Source: Micromonospora craniellae (lineage in GTDB: Bacteria > Actinomycetota > Actinomycetes > Mycobacteriales > Micromonosporaceae). From it: a stretch of DNA of 64,000 bases. The stretch lies in NCBI RefSeq assembly GCF_014764405.1, contig NZ_CP061725.1:5456001-5520000 (forward strand), given 5' to 3'. The notes beneath the pieces were generated by a model. That model worked only from the letters and a program-made list of their open reading frames with translations. It searched no databases and was not told where the DNA came from. Positions 1-7,905 of the stretch are shown one piece after another; positions within the stretch are counted from its first letter, which is position 1, and every line of letters starts with the position of its first letter. Made by a program: the position numbers and the translations under genes.

Positions 1-112
1 CACCGGCGACGCCCTGGCACTCCGTCTGATCGGGGAGACCGACGTGGCCGTGTACGACGGCTCGCTGCGCGAGTGGACCAGCGACCCGTCGCTGCCCGTC
101 GAGGTCGGCTGA
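1..112 (+). CDS. Thiosulfate sulfurtransferase (rhodanese), C-terminal end only
   Basis: Only the last 36 codons lie in the window, read in the second frame from base 2 and ending at TGA 110-112. The visible tail (…VAVYDGSLREW, then SDPSLPVEVG) matches the end of SseA-type two-domain sulfurtransferases, whose last strand and helix read YDGSW.EW…DPSLPVE. Such enzymes move sulfane sulfur from thiosulfate or 3-mercaptopyruvate to a thiophilic acceptor in the cytoplasm. The active-site Cys loop would lie upstream and is not visible, so activity cannot be judged. A strong hairpin follows at 133-175. The assignment rests on this short tail. Confidence 0.7.
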   Translation, partial: TGDALALRLIGETDVAVYDGSLREWTSDPSLPVEVG

Positions 113-132
113 GCGCGCCGCGCCGCCCGTAC

Positions 133-175
133 GCCTTCCGGCCCGCCACGCTTTCGCGCTGGCGGGCCGGAAGGC
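133..175. terminator. Bidirectional hairpin terminator
   Basis: A perfect 16-bp stem (133-148 pairs with 160-175, arm GCCTTCCGGCCCGCCA) encloses an 11-nt loop. It sits between the sulfurtransferase (+) and the dehydrogenase (-), whose 3' ends converge here, so it can end both transcripts. There is no T-tract, as is usual for actinobacterial terminators. Confidence 0.8.
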
Positions 176-193
176 TGTGTGGCGCCGAGATGC

Positions 194-1678
194 TCAGCGG
201 GACGGTGCCGCCACGATCTGCCGGAGGGCGGCCCGGACGCCGCCGGTCCGGATCAGTCGCAGGGCCTCGACGTAGGCCTCGACGAACCGGGGGGACTCCG
301 CGAGGGTGCCGAACAGCGACCGGTCCTCGATGAAGGCGGTCGGAGCGTCCCCGTTGCGCCGTGCGGCAGCCATCAGGCTGTCCCGGCGCGGATCCACCAC
401 GTCGATCGGCCGGCCCTGCTCGTCGGTGCCCTCGGCGTACCGGGCCCAGGCCGCCACGACGGCGGCGCAGACGCCCACCGGCCCGCCGTCGGCGAGCTGT
501 GCGGTCACCACGGGCAGCAGGAACTTCGGGATCCGGTCCGAGGTGTCGGCGCAGATCCGGGTCAACGGGTCCTGGATCTCCGGGTTGGCGAAGCGCGCGA
601 CGACGGTGCGGCCGTACGCCCGGAAGGCGACCCCGGCGATGGGCTTGAGCGTCGGTACCGCCTCCTCGTCGACGTAGCGCAGCAGCAGCGCCTGGACGTC
701 CGGGTCGGTGATGGCCTCGTGCACGTACCGGTGCCCCAGCAGGAAACCGAAGTAGCAGAGCGCCTGGTGCGTGCCGTTGGCAAGGCGCAGCTTCATCAGC
801 TCGTACGGCTCGACGTCCCCGACGATGTCCACGCCGACGTCCTCCAGCGGCGGGCGGCCGGCGACGAACGCGTCCTCCAGCACCCACTGGTGGAACGGCT
901 CGGCGGTCACCGGCCACCGGTCCCGGTAGCCGAAGGTCCGCTCCAGGTACGCCCGGTCGGCGTCCACCGTCGCCGGTGTCACCCGGTCGACCATCGAGTT
1001 CGGGAAGGACACCTCCTGCTCCATCCACCGGGCCAGCTCGGGGTCCTTCATCCCGGCGAAGCCCAGGAACGCGGCGCGGGACACCGTGCCGTTCTCCTGG
1101 ATGTTGTCGCAGGACATGACGGTTAACCCGCCCAGGCCACGGTCACGTCGCAGACGCATCGCCTGGAGCACCAACCCGAACGGCGTCGTGTTCGGCACGT
1201 CGGCGTCCAGGTCTGCCCGGATCGGGGCGGAATCGCCGGTGAACTCGCCCGTCACCTGGTCGATCCCGTATCCACCCTCGGTAATGGTCAGCGACACCAC
1301 ACGGGTGGCCGCGTCGGCGATGCGCTCCACGACGCCGGTCGGGTCCTGCGGGGAGTACCCGGCGCTGAGCAGCGAGCCGATCACCCGGTTGCGTCGGCTG
1401 CCGTCCGGCTCCTTCACCGTCAGCGTGTAGAGATGGTCCTGCGCGGCGAGTCGGTTGCGGGTGCCCTCGTCGGCGGGCCGTACGCCCACGCCGTGCACCG
1501 CCCAGTCCATGCTCTGCCCCCGGCGCATGAGTTCGTCGAGATACATCGCCTGGTGCGAGCGGTGAAAGTGCCCGACTCCGAAGTGCACGATCCCGCCGCG
1601 CAGAGCCGTACGGTCGTACCGGGGCGCGTCGACCTCGCTGGGCAGCGAGGTCAGGCTCGCGTTGCTCAGTTCCCTCAT
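194..1678 (-). CDS. Mannitol/polyol 2-dehydrogenase family protein
   Basis: 494 residues, the usual size for long-chain polyol-specific dehydrogenases that oxidise mannitol or a related hexitol to the ketose with NAD(P). The N-terminal GIVHFGVGHFHRSHQA is the family's Rossmann-entry motif (G.G.FHR.HQ). KLRLANGTHQAL in the C-terminal half is the K-x4-N-x2-H catalytic signature. The ATG at 1678 is chosen because it overlaps the stop of the upstream kinase by 4 bp (ATGA); longer readings run back into that gene. It is the last gene of the minus-strand sugar operon. Its product would be a ketose for the neighbouring PfkB kinase. Fructuronate/tagaturonate reductases and arabinitol dehydrogenases share the fold, so the exact substrate is open. 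Confidence 0.88.
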   Translation of the reverse strand: MRELSNASLTSLPSEVDAPRYDRTALRGGIVHFGVGHFHRSHQAMYLDELMRRGQSMDWAVHGVGVRPADEGTRNRLAAQDHLYTLTVKEPDGSRRNRVIGSLLSAGYSPQDPTGVVERIADAATRVVSLTITEGGYGIDQVTGEFTGDSAPIRADLDADVPNTTPFGLVLQAMRLRRDRGLGGLTVMSCDNIQENGTVSRAAFLGFAGMKDPELARWMEQEVSFPNSMVDRVTPATVDADRAYLERTFGYRDRWPVTAEPFHQWVLEDAFVAGRPPLEDVGVDIVGDVEPYELMKLRLANGTHQALCYFGFLLGHRYVHEAITDPDVQALLLRYVDEEAVPTLKPIAGVAFRAYGRTVVARFANPEIQDPLTRICADTSDRIPKFLLPVVTAQLADGGPVGVCAAVVAAWARYAEGTDEQGRPIDVVDPRRDSLMAAARRNGDAPTAFIEDRSLFGTLAESPRFVEAYVEALRLIRTGGVRAALRQIVAAPSR

Positions 1679-2610
1679 CGCTCTTTCCGTTCTGTGGGCC
1701 GCAGCGCGGCCAGGTTGCCGCCGGAGATCCGGCAGATGTCGGCCGCGAGGTCCATCGCCTCGCGGGCCAGATCGCGCCACCGCGTCGCGTCCAGGTCGAC
1801 GCCGTCCTCGGCGAAGCCGCACACCAGTCGGGCAAGGGTGGCGTCTCCCGCACCCATCGTGTCGACGACTGGTCCGGGCCGGTCCGGTACGGGTGCCGTC
1901 GCCACCACCCCGTCAGCCGCGTGCACCGACATGCCGTCGGCGGCCCGGGTCAGCACGACCACCCGTACCCCCGATCGCAGCAGCTCGGCCACGAACTGCT
2001 CGGGGTCTTCGACGTGCAGGTCGGCGATGTCCTGCAGGCTCAGCTTGACCACGTCGGCGACGGCGGCGAGCCGACGGAGCCCCGACCGGTAGGCCGCGAT
2101 GTCGCGCACCAGCGTGGGCCGCACGTTGGGGTCGACCACGAACGTCCGCCCGGTCCGGCGGACGACGTCGACGAGCGCCTGCACCTGGCCGGGGTCGTCC
2201 ATCGGGTACGAGTTGACCACCATGACGGCACCGCTGCCCATGGCCGCGACGTCCGCCTCCGGGTACGCGTACCGTCGATTGTGGATCGCCTCGGAGAACT
2301 CGTAGACCGGCTCTCCCGCCACCCGCCGGGACGTCGCCGTTCCGGTCGGCAGCGCGCAGGCCAGCGGCACCAGGGTGACGTCCTCGGCGGTCACCGCAGA
2401 CCGCAACCACTCGCCGAGGCGGTCGGCGGAGACCGGTGACACCAGTGCCGCCGGTGTCCCGAGTCGCCGGACGCCGACGGCGAGGTTGAGCCCGGCGCCG
2501 CCGGGGTGGCGGGTACGGCTCCCGTCCTCGTGCTCGATGATGTCGGCGAGGAGGTCACCCACCACGACCACGCCGGACGGCGCCACCCCGGCTCCGGTCG
2601 ACGCGGTCAC
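1675..2610 (-). CDS. PfkB-family sugar kinase (fructokinase-like)
   Basis: 311 residues starting with GTG at 2610, which overlaps the stop of the isomerase gene by 4 bp (GTGA). The PfkB fold is clear: an N-terminal VVVVGDLLADI strand, HPGGAGLNLAVGVRRLG (the sugar-binding GG..N motif) and a C-terminal DTMGAGDA, the anion hole with the catalytic Asp. It would phosphorylate a ketohexose, most simply fructose made by the adjacent mannitol-type dehydrogenase, using ATP in the cytoplasm. The family also includes ribokinase and 2-keto-3-deoxygluconate kinase; fructokinase is inferred from the operon. A second PfkB gene lies far away at 49447. Confidence 0.85.
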   Translation of the reverse strand: MTASTGAGVAPSGVVVVGDLLADIIEHEDGSRTRHPGGAGLNLAVGVRRLGTPAALVSPVSADRLGEWLRSAVTAEDVTLVPLACALPTGTATSRRVAGEPVYEFSEAIHNRRYAYPEADVAAMGSGAVMVVNSYPMDDPGQVQALVDVVRRTGRTFVVDPNVRPTLVRDIAAYRSGLRRLAAVADVVKLSLQDIADLHVEDPEQFVAELLRSGVRVVVLTRAADGMSVHAADGVVATAPVPDRPGPVVDTMGAGDATLARLVCGFAEDGVDLDATRWRDLAREAMDLAADICRISGGNLAALRPTERKER

Positions 2611-3158
2611 TGGAGATTGGTGTGGTGGTAGCTCATCGTGCCGGCCGGGTCCGGCAGCGCCCGCATGAGCTCCAGCACGACGGAGTCGAGCAGGATCAGC
2701 GCCGACTGCTCGAAGAGCGTGCCGCCGAACTGTCGGCTGGCGTCCGTCGGCAGGACGATGGAACCGTCCGAGAGATCCCGCAGCGGGCTCTCCCGTTGGT
2801 GGGTCACCAGCAGCACCTTCGCTCCCTCCGACCGGGCGATCCGCGCGAAGCCGACGCTGACGGGGGTCCGCCCGCTGCCGGACACGATCACCAGGGTGTC
2901 GCCCGACCGCACCGACGGTGCGGTGGCCTCGCCGACGAAGTGCGCCGCCAGGCCGAGGTGCATGAAACGCATCGCGGCCATCTGCGCGGCGAGCCCGGAG
3001 CGGCCCTGCCCGGAGAGGAACAGTCGGCCCTCGGCCACGCCGTCGAAGCAGGAGACGAACCGGTCGTACTCGTCGACGGGCAGCGCCGCGAGGACGGACC
3101 TGAGCTCGGTGCCGCTCAGGTGCCAGGAGTCGACAGGTCGACCTGTGCTCTGATCCAT
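2607..3158 (-). CDS. hxlB: 6-phospho-3-hexuloisomerase (SIS domain)
   Basis: 183 residues forming one SIS domain. SGQGRSGLAAQMAAMRFMHLG is the sugar-phosphate binding region near residues 49-69 and VIVSGSGRT near 90-98 is the second phosphate loop. The small single-domain size and the HPS-like gene directly upstream match PHI of the ribulose monophosphate pathway, which interconverts 3-hexulose 6-phosphate and fructose 6-phosphate. The start at 3158 lies 43 bp inside the HPS reading frame. No later in-frame ATG or GTG keeps the N-terminal helix, so the overlap seems real and implies tight translational coupling. Other SIS isomerases are possible, but the pairing makes PHI most likely. Confidence 0.78.
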   Translation of the reverse strand: MDQSTGRPVDSWHLSGTELRSVLAALPVDEYDRFVSCFDGVAEGRLFLSGQGRSGLAAQMAAMRFMHLGLAAHFVGEATAPSVRSGDTLVIVSGSGRTPVSVGFARIARSEGAKVLLVTHQRESPLRDLSDGSIVLPTDASRQFGGTLFEQSALILLDSVVLELMRALPDPAGTMSYHHTNLQ

Positions 3159-3763
3159 GCCGCTTCTCCTTCCGGGTCGGTGGCCTCGGTTACTCCCGAG
3201 CCGATCACGACGATGTCGGGGGCGACCTCCAGGGCGCGGGCCAGGTTGGCGCGCCCGATGCCGCCGGCCAGGGAGACGCGGAATCCGCGCGCCCGGCGCT
3301 GGGCCACCCGGTCGATGTGGTCCTCGTTACCGAGACCGGCCCGCCGGGCGTCGGACGGGGAATGCAGGGCCAGCCAGACGTCCTGCGGTGCCCGGCCGTC
3401 CAGCAGCGGTTCCACGTCCAGTTCGCCGTCGAGGATGGTGTCGAGCACCACCTCCCGCCCGTACCGTCGGGCGACCTCGTCGGTGTCGCGGCGGGTGGCG
3501 GGGGAGGCGTGCGCGAGCACGGTCATCATGGCGGCCCCGGCGGCGAAGACCATCTCGGCCTCCAGGCTCCCGCCGTCGGCCGTCTTGGTGTCGGCGAGCA
3601 CCGGTGTGTCCGCGCCGAGTTCCCGGACGGTACTGATGGCGGCGAGCCCGAAGCGCTTGAGCACGGGCGTGCCGACCTCGATGATGTCGAAGTACCGGCC
3701 GACTCGCGGGATGAGCGCGAAGTGTTCCGGCGCGTCGATGGCGAGTTGCAGTCGGATCGCCAC
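3116..3763 (-). CDS. hxlA: 3-hexulose-6-phosphate synthase-like (OMPDC superfamily)
   Basis: 215 residues, GTG start at 3763. The (beta/alpha)8 OMP-decarboxylase superfamily signature D-x-K-x-x-D-x-G is present as DTKTADGG (D58, K60, D63), with an early E29 in IIEVGTP and a phosphate loop VSLAGGIGRAN followed by VIGSGVTEA. HPS condenses formaldehyde with ribulose 5-phosphate, or runs in reverse. The close relative 3-keto-L-gulonate-6-phosphate decarboxylase (UlaD) shares these residues, and the ALHSPSDARRAG segment resembles the UlaD H…R region but with Ser where that family has Arg. The adjacent PHI gene favours HPS. Its place inside a sugar-uptake operon is unusual. Confidence 0.72.
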   Translation of the reverse strand: MAIRLQLAIDAPEHFALIPRVGRYFDIIEVGTPVLKRFGLAAISTVRELGADTPVLADTKTADGGSLEAEMVFAAGAAMMTVLAHASPATRRDTDEVARRYGREVVLDTILDGELDVEPLLDGRAPQDVWLALHSPSDARRAGLGNEDHIDRVAQRRARGFRVSLAGGIGRANLARALEVAPDIVVIGSGVTEATDPEGEAAWIRAQVDLSTPGT

Positions 3764-3766
3764 GGC

Positions 3767-4537
3767 CTAGCTCCTCGGCTCGGGAGTGTGCAGACCGGTG
3801 ATCACCTTCAGCAGCGAGTCCGGGGTGAACGACGACGTCGGCTCGTCGGCCACGACCCGGCCGAGTCGCAACACGACGATGCGGTCGGTCACCTGGAGCA
3901 CGTGCGGCAGTGTGTGCGAGATGAAAATGACGCCCAGACCGCGTTCCCGCGCACTTTCGATCACCTTCAGCACCTCGCCCGACTGCCGGGCACCGAGGTG
4001 GTTGGTGGGCTCGTCCAGGATGATCACCTTGCGGGCCCAGGCGACGGCGCGGCCGATGGCCACGGCCTGCCGCTGCCCGCCGGAGAGTTGGTTGACGTTG
4101 CGGCGTACGCCGGTCGTCAGGCCGATCCCGGCCCGCTCCAACTCCTCGTGCGCGACGCGGGCCATGGCCTTGTTGTCGAGGAATCCGAGCTTGCCGAGCA
4201 ACCCCGGCCGTCGGCGTTCCCGGCCGAGGAAGACGTTGCCGCTGATGGTGAGGTCGGGGCAGAGGCCGGAGTCCTGGTACAGCGTCTCGATGCCCGCCTG
4301 GAGGGCGTCGTGCGGCGACTTCCACTCCTGCGCCACGCCGTCGAGATACACGCCGCCGGTGTCCGGCCGGTGCACGCCGGAAAGCACCTTCACCAGCGTC
4401 GACTTGCCGGCGCCGTTGTCGCCGACCAGACCGATGATCTCACCGGCCCGGACGGACAGGTTGACGTCGGTCAGCGCCCGGACGCTGCCGTAGGACTTGG
4501 TGACCTCGCGGGCCTCGTAGATGGGTGCGTCAGCCAC
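3767..4537 (-). CDS. Sugar ABC transporter ATPase (FrcA-type, single NBD)
   Basis: 256 residues with one nucleotide-binding domain: Walker A GDNGAGKST (39-47), Q-loop LYQD (86-89), signature LSGGQ (151-155), Walker B VIILDEP and the switch His in FISHT. Ribose-type importers normally use a 500-residue tandem ATPase (RbsA). The single-domain form is typical of the fructose system FrcBCA, which fits a downstream mannitol/fructose pathway. GTG start at 4537, overlapping the permease stop by 8 bp. It would energise import of the ligand held by the lipoprotein at 5596, presumably as a homodimer. Confidence 0.88.
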   Translation of the reverse strand: MADAPIYEAREVTKSYGSVRALTDVNLSVRAGEIIGLVGDNGAGKSTLVKVLSGVHRPDTGGVYLDGVAQEWKSPHDALQAGIETLYQDSGLCPDLTISGNVFLGRERRRPGLLGKLGFLDNKAMARVAHEELERAGIGLTTGVRRNVNQLSGGQRQAVAIGRAVAWARKVIILDEPTNHLGARQSGEVLKVIESARERGLGVIFISHTLPHVLQVTDRIVVLRLGRVVADEPTSSFTPDSLLKVITGLHTPEPRS

Positions 4538-5555
4538 GGCCGGCTCCCCTCCTGGTACGAACGTTGATCTGCTGGACGCCGACGGCCACGGCGATCAGGA
4601 CGCCGATGACCACCTGCTGCCAGTTCGGTGCGACGCCGATCAGGATCAGGCCGCTCAGCACCGCCGTCGTGATGAGTGCGCCGAGCACGGTGCCGGACAT
4701 CCGGCCGATGCCGCCGGCCAGGCTGGTGCCGCCGATGACCGCTGCGGCGATCGCCGCCAGTTCCTGGCCCTGGCCCGAGGTGGGCGAACCCGAGCCGAGC
4801 CGGAAGTAGACGAACAACCCGGCCAGTCCGGCCATCAACCCGGCCAGCATGTACACCTTCAGCAGGTGCCGCTCGACGTTGATTCCGGCGCCCCGGGCGG
4901 CGAAGCCGTTGGAGCCCACCGCGTACGTCCAGCGGCCGAAGCGGGTGAAGCTGAGCGTCAGCCAGCCGACCACCAGCACCGCGAGCACGACGATCAGTGG
5001 GATGGTCAGCAGATTCAGGTACTGCGTGTTACCGAGCCGGATCACCTCGGCGGGGCCGCCGGCGATCTGGACCCCGCCGGTCAGCACCAGGGTCAGTCCG
5101 GCGGCGGCGCCCATGGTGGCCAGCGTGGCGATGAACGGCGCCAGCTTGGCCCTGGTGATGAGTAGCCCGTTGACCAGGCCGACCGCGAGACCGGTGGCGA
5201 GGGCCACCACCACGCCGACGGCGATCGTCGTGGTGGCGGCCGTGCCGCCCTCGTTCAGGGACCGTATCGTCATCGCGGCGGCGACACCGCTCAAACCGAG
5301 AGTGGACCCGACCGACAGGTCGATGCCGCCGGTGATGATGACGTACGTCTGCCCGATCGCCAGCAGCATGACCGGGGCCCAGTCCTGCAGGATGTTGGCG
5401 AAGGCGAACCGGCTGAAGAACAGCGGGTTCATCGCGGTGAAGAAGACCACCATCACGATGAGGACGCCGAGCAGGATCACGTCCTGCCGCAGCAGTGTCG
5501 CCAGCAGGCGGCTGCCGCGCGTCTCGCTCGTCGGCTGGGTGATGTCGGCCGTCAT
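4530..5555 (-). CDS. Sugar ABC transporter permease (BPD_transp_2)
   Basis: 341 residues with about ten hydrophobic segments. It belongs to the ribose/xylose/fructose-type permeases: GGIDLSVGSTLGLSGV is the family motif in the first third, and GGTSLAGGIGRMSGTVLGAL is the conserved cytoplasmic EAA-like loop. It forms the membrane channel of the importer, probably as a homodimer because no second permease gene is present. ATG at 5555 has a strong GGAGGAG ribosome binding site 5 nt upstream. It sits between the binding protein (40-nt gap) and the ATPase (8-bp overlap), as expected for a single operon. Confidence 0.92.
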   Translation of the reverse strand: MTADITQPTSETRGSRLLATLLRQDVILLGVLIVMVVFFTAMNPLFFSRFAFANILQDWAPVMLLAIGQTYVIITGGIDLSVGSTLGLSGVAAAMTIRSLNEGGTAATTTIAVGVVVALATGLAVGLVNGLLITRAKLAPFIATLATMGAAAGLTLVLTGGVQIAGGPAEVIRLGNTQYLNLLTIPLIVVLAVLVVGWLTLSFTRFGRWTYAVGSNGFAARGAGINVERHLLKVYMLAGLMAGLAGLFVYFRLGSGSPTSGQGQELAAIAAAVIGGTSLAGGIGRMSGTVLGALITTAVLSGLILIGVAPNWQQVVIGVLIAVAVGVQQINVRTRRGAGRG

Positions 5556-5595
5556 GGCGCTCCTCCTCTGGAGATCCGCATTGCCTGGCGACCGG

Positions 5596-6582
5596 CTACT
5601 GGGTCGGGTACTGGAACTGCTCGGTCTCGGCCAGGTTGTCGTTGGTCATCACCACGTTCGCCATGACGACGTTCTTCTCGATGCTGTCCACGTTCTGGTT
5701 GCGAATCGTGTCCACCAGGTTCTGCAGCGCCAGCGCGGCCTGGTCGCCGGGCTTCTGGGCGACGAGAGCGCTGTAGATGCCGGCCTTGAGGTCGGCGACC
5801 TGGTTGTCGTAGGCGTCGTAGCCGATGAGCTTGACCTCGTCGGCCTTGCCCGCGTTGCGCAGCGCGGCCACCGTGCCGGAGCCGGAGGTGCCGTCCACGG
5901 CGAAGATGCCCTTGAGGTCCGGGTGCTTCAGCAGGATCGTGTTGACGGCGGAGGTCGCTTGGGCCGGTTGGCTGTTGGCGTACTCCTTGCCGACGAGGGT
6001 GATGCCCGGGTACTTCTTCAGCTCCTCGGTGAAGCCCTCTTCGCGGAGCTGGTTGGTGGTCGCCGTCGGCGAGCCTGACATCAGGAAGACCTCACCGGAC
6101 TCGCCGATCTGCTCGGCCAGGGTCTGAGCAGCTTGCCGGCCGCCCTCACGGTTGTCACCGGTGATCGCCGAGGTGAGGTAGCTCTGGTCGGTGACCGTGG
6201 TGTCGACGGTCACCACCGGGATGTTCGCCGACTGCGCCTTGGTGACGCTGGGCTGCAGCGCGTCCGGGTCGGTGGGGACGAGGACGAGCCCGTCCACCTG
6301 CTGGGTGAGCATCGAGTCGACGAACGGGAGCTGTGACTGCGGCGAGTACTCGTCCGGCGCGCCCTGCCACAGCAGCCTGATGCCCAGCTCCTGGGCCTTC
6401 GCCTCGGCGCCGACCTGCATGGCCTTGAAGAACGGGTCGGAGGCGATGCCCGGGACGAACCCGATGGTCAGCTGCTCCTCGCCGCCGCCTTCCGCGGCGG
6501 AGTCGTTGCCACAGGCGGCCACCGAGAAGGCGAGCGTGCCGGCCATGGCCACACCGACAAATGTCCGGAATGTTCTTTTCAT
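5596..6582 (-). CDS. Sugar ABC transporter substrate-binding lipoprotein
   Basis: 328 residues. A lipoprotein signal peptide (basic MKRTFR, hydrophobic stretch, lipobox SVAAC with Cys24) anchors it outside the membrane. The mature part is a periplasmic-binding-protein-like I (RbsB/FrcB type) domain: TIGFVPGIASDPFFKAMQVG opens the first lobe, LVLVPTDPDALQPSV and VVTVDTTV follow, and IFAVDGTSGSGTVAALRNAG marks the second lobe. It captures the imported sugar for the permease/ATPase at 3767-5555. First gene of the minus-strand operon. AGGTGG lies just before the ATG. The operon leader contains one of two LacI-type operators. Confidence 0.92.
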   Translation of the reverse strand: MKRTFRTFVGVAMAGTLAFSVAACGNDSAAEGGGEEQLTIGFVPGIASDPFFKAMQVGAEAKAQELGIRLLWQGAPDEYSPQSQLPFVDSMLTQQVDGLVLVPTDPDALQPSVTKAQSANIPVVTVDTTVTDQSYLTSAITGDNREGGRQAAQTLAEQIGESGEVFLMSGSPTATTNQLREEGFTEELKKYPGITLVGKEYANSQPAQATSAVNTILLKHPDLKGIFAVDGTSGSGTVAALRNAGKADEVKLIGYDAYDNQVADLKAGIYSALVAQKPGDQAALALQNLVDTIRNQNVDSIEKNVVMANVVMTNDNLAETEQFQYPTQ

Positions 6583-6695
6583 GCCACCTGATCCTTATCG
6601 TTGGTCGGACCGATCTTTGGGTTAGAGTTCCGCCTCCCGGCGTCCGGTCGGGCCGTCTTGCGCCGTCGGGTGCCTCCACCAGCACTTCAATGGCT

Positions 6696-6711
6696 GCGCA
6701 ACCGCTTGCGC
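6696..6711. promoter_or_regulatory. LacI-type operator O1
   Basis: The 16-mer GCGCAACCGCTTGCGC is a near-perfect palindrome (7 of 8 half-site positions) with the central CG of LacI/GalR operators. It lies in the divergent gap between the transporter operon (-) and the LacI gene (+). An identical copy is at 6740-6755, so the pair can hold two dimers on the same DNA face. Confidence 0.75.
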
Positions 6712-6739
6712 GCCTTGAAGATGGCGGAACTTTACCCCC

Positions 6740-6755
6740 GCGCAACCGCTTGCGC
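6740..6755. promoter_or_regulatory. LacI-type operator O2, overlaps LacI promoter
   Basis: Second identical copy of GCGCAACCGCTTGCGC, centred 44 bp from the first, about four helical turns. Its right half contains the -35 hexamer TTGCGC (6750-6755) of the regulator's own promoter, which predicts autorepression. Confidence 0.75.
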
Positions 6756-6778
6756 AAGGGCTTGCCTTTGGTTAGATT
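6750..6778 (+). promoter_or_regulatory. Promoter of the LacI-family gene
   Basis: TTGCGC (6750-6755), a 17-nt spacer and TAGATT (6773-6778) form a good vegetative promoter pointing at the regulator gene. The predicted start is near 6785, giving a leader of about 65 nt. The -35 box lies inside operator O2. No equally clear promoter was found for the divergent transporter operon. Confidence 0.6.
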
Positions 6779-6849
6779 GAGCTCCTTCTCGTCGTGGTCC
6801 GGCAGTCGTAGGACTAGTGACGAGCCGGGGGAAAGGGTGCAAAAACGAC

Positions 6850-7905
6850 GTGGCGACGATGGCGGAGGTAGCACGGATCGCCGGGGTGTCGACGACGACC
6901 GTGTCCCATGTGCTCAACAAGACACGCAAGGTCGCCCCGGAGACCGAGGAACTCGTGCGCAAGGCGCTGGAGTCGACCGGCTACCGGCACAACCTCGCCG
7001 CCCGGGCCCTGGCCACCCAGTCCACGGACACCATCGGGCTGGCGATGTCCGTGGTCACCAACCCGTACTTCGCCGCGCTCATCCGGGACATCGAGCGGCA
7101 CCTGCGCCGGGCCGGGTACACCCTGATCCTGGCCGACACCAACGACGACCCCGAGGTCGAGTTGGACGTGATCAACCACCTGCTGGCGCGGCGGGTGAGC
7201 GGCCTCATCGTGAATCCGCTCGAAGGCCACAGCGAACTCACCCAGTGCCTGCAGAAGCTGCTCGACGAGCAGTTGCCGACCATCTTTCTCGACCGCCGGT
7301 CCACGCTGCCGGGCGACCAGGTGTACTCCGAGTGCCTGGACTCGATCCATCACCTCACGGCCCACCTGGCGGCCCAGGGGCACCACAGGATCGGCTACGT
7401 CCGGGGTGCCGTGCGGGAGATGTCGGCCCAGGACCGGCTTGCCGGCTACCACCGGGCCGTCGCGGAACTGGGGCTGGCGACCGACCCGGCTCTGGTCATC
7501 GCCGGTGAGTCCGACGAACGGGTCGCGGAGCAGCGCCTGGTCGAACACCTCGCCTCGGACGAACCGGCCACCGCCCTGGTCGTCTCGAACAACCAGATGA
7601 CCCTCGGCGCGCTCCGCGCCATCCGGCGTGCCGGGCTGAAGGTGCCCCACGACATCGCCCTGGTCTGCTACGACGACTTCGAATGGGCCGACCTGTTCGA
7701 CCCGCAGATCTCGGCGATGGCGCAGGACGCCGCCCGGCTCGCTTCGACCGCCGTCGAACTCCTGCTCGCCCGGATCCGGCGACCGGACCGGGCGCCGCAG
7801 TCCGTGGTGGTGCCGGCCACCTTCCGGCACCGCGACTCGTGCGGCTGCGGGGCCGTGCCGCACCAGGCACAGGGGAGTGTGGACAGTGTCCTGGCCGCCG
7901 GCTGA
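6850..7905 (+). CDS. LacI-family transcriptional regulator
   Basis: About 351 residues. The N-terminal helix-turn-helix MAEVARIAGVSTTTVSHVLN and hinge (…GYRHNLAARALAT) precede a type I periplasmic-binding-like sensor domain (TIGLAMSVVTNPYFAALIRDI, ISGL-type VSGLIVNPLEG). The sensor resembles the operon's own binding protein, so a sugar effector is expected. I chose GTG 6850 because LacI proteins usually begin 3-5 residues before MAEVA and GAAAGGG lies 12 nt upstream; GTG 6817 and ATG 6859 are alternatives. Two identical operators upstream suggest it represses both itself and the divergent transport/catabolic operon. A kinase gene overlaps its 3' end. Confidence 0.9.
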   Translation: MATMAEVARIAGVSTTTVSHVLNKTRKVAPETEELVRKALESTGYRHNLAARALATQSTDTIGLAMSVVTNPYFAALIRDIERHLRRAGYTLILADTNDDPEVELDVINHLLARRVSGLIVNPLEGHSELTQCLQKLLDEQLPTIFLDRRSTLPGDQVYSECLDSIHHLTAHLAAQGHHRIGYVRGAVREMSAQDRLAGYHRAVAELGLATDPALVIAGESDERVAEQRLVEHLASDEPATALVVSNNQMTLGALRAIRRAGLKVPHDIALVCYDDFEWADLFDPQISAMAQDAARLASTAVELLLARIRRPDRAPQSVVVPATFRHRDSCGCGAVPHQAQGSVDSVLAAG

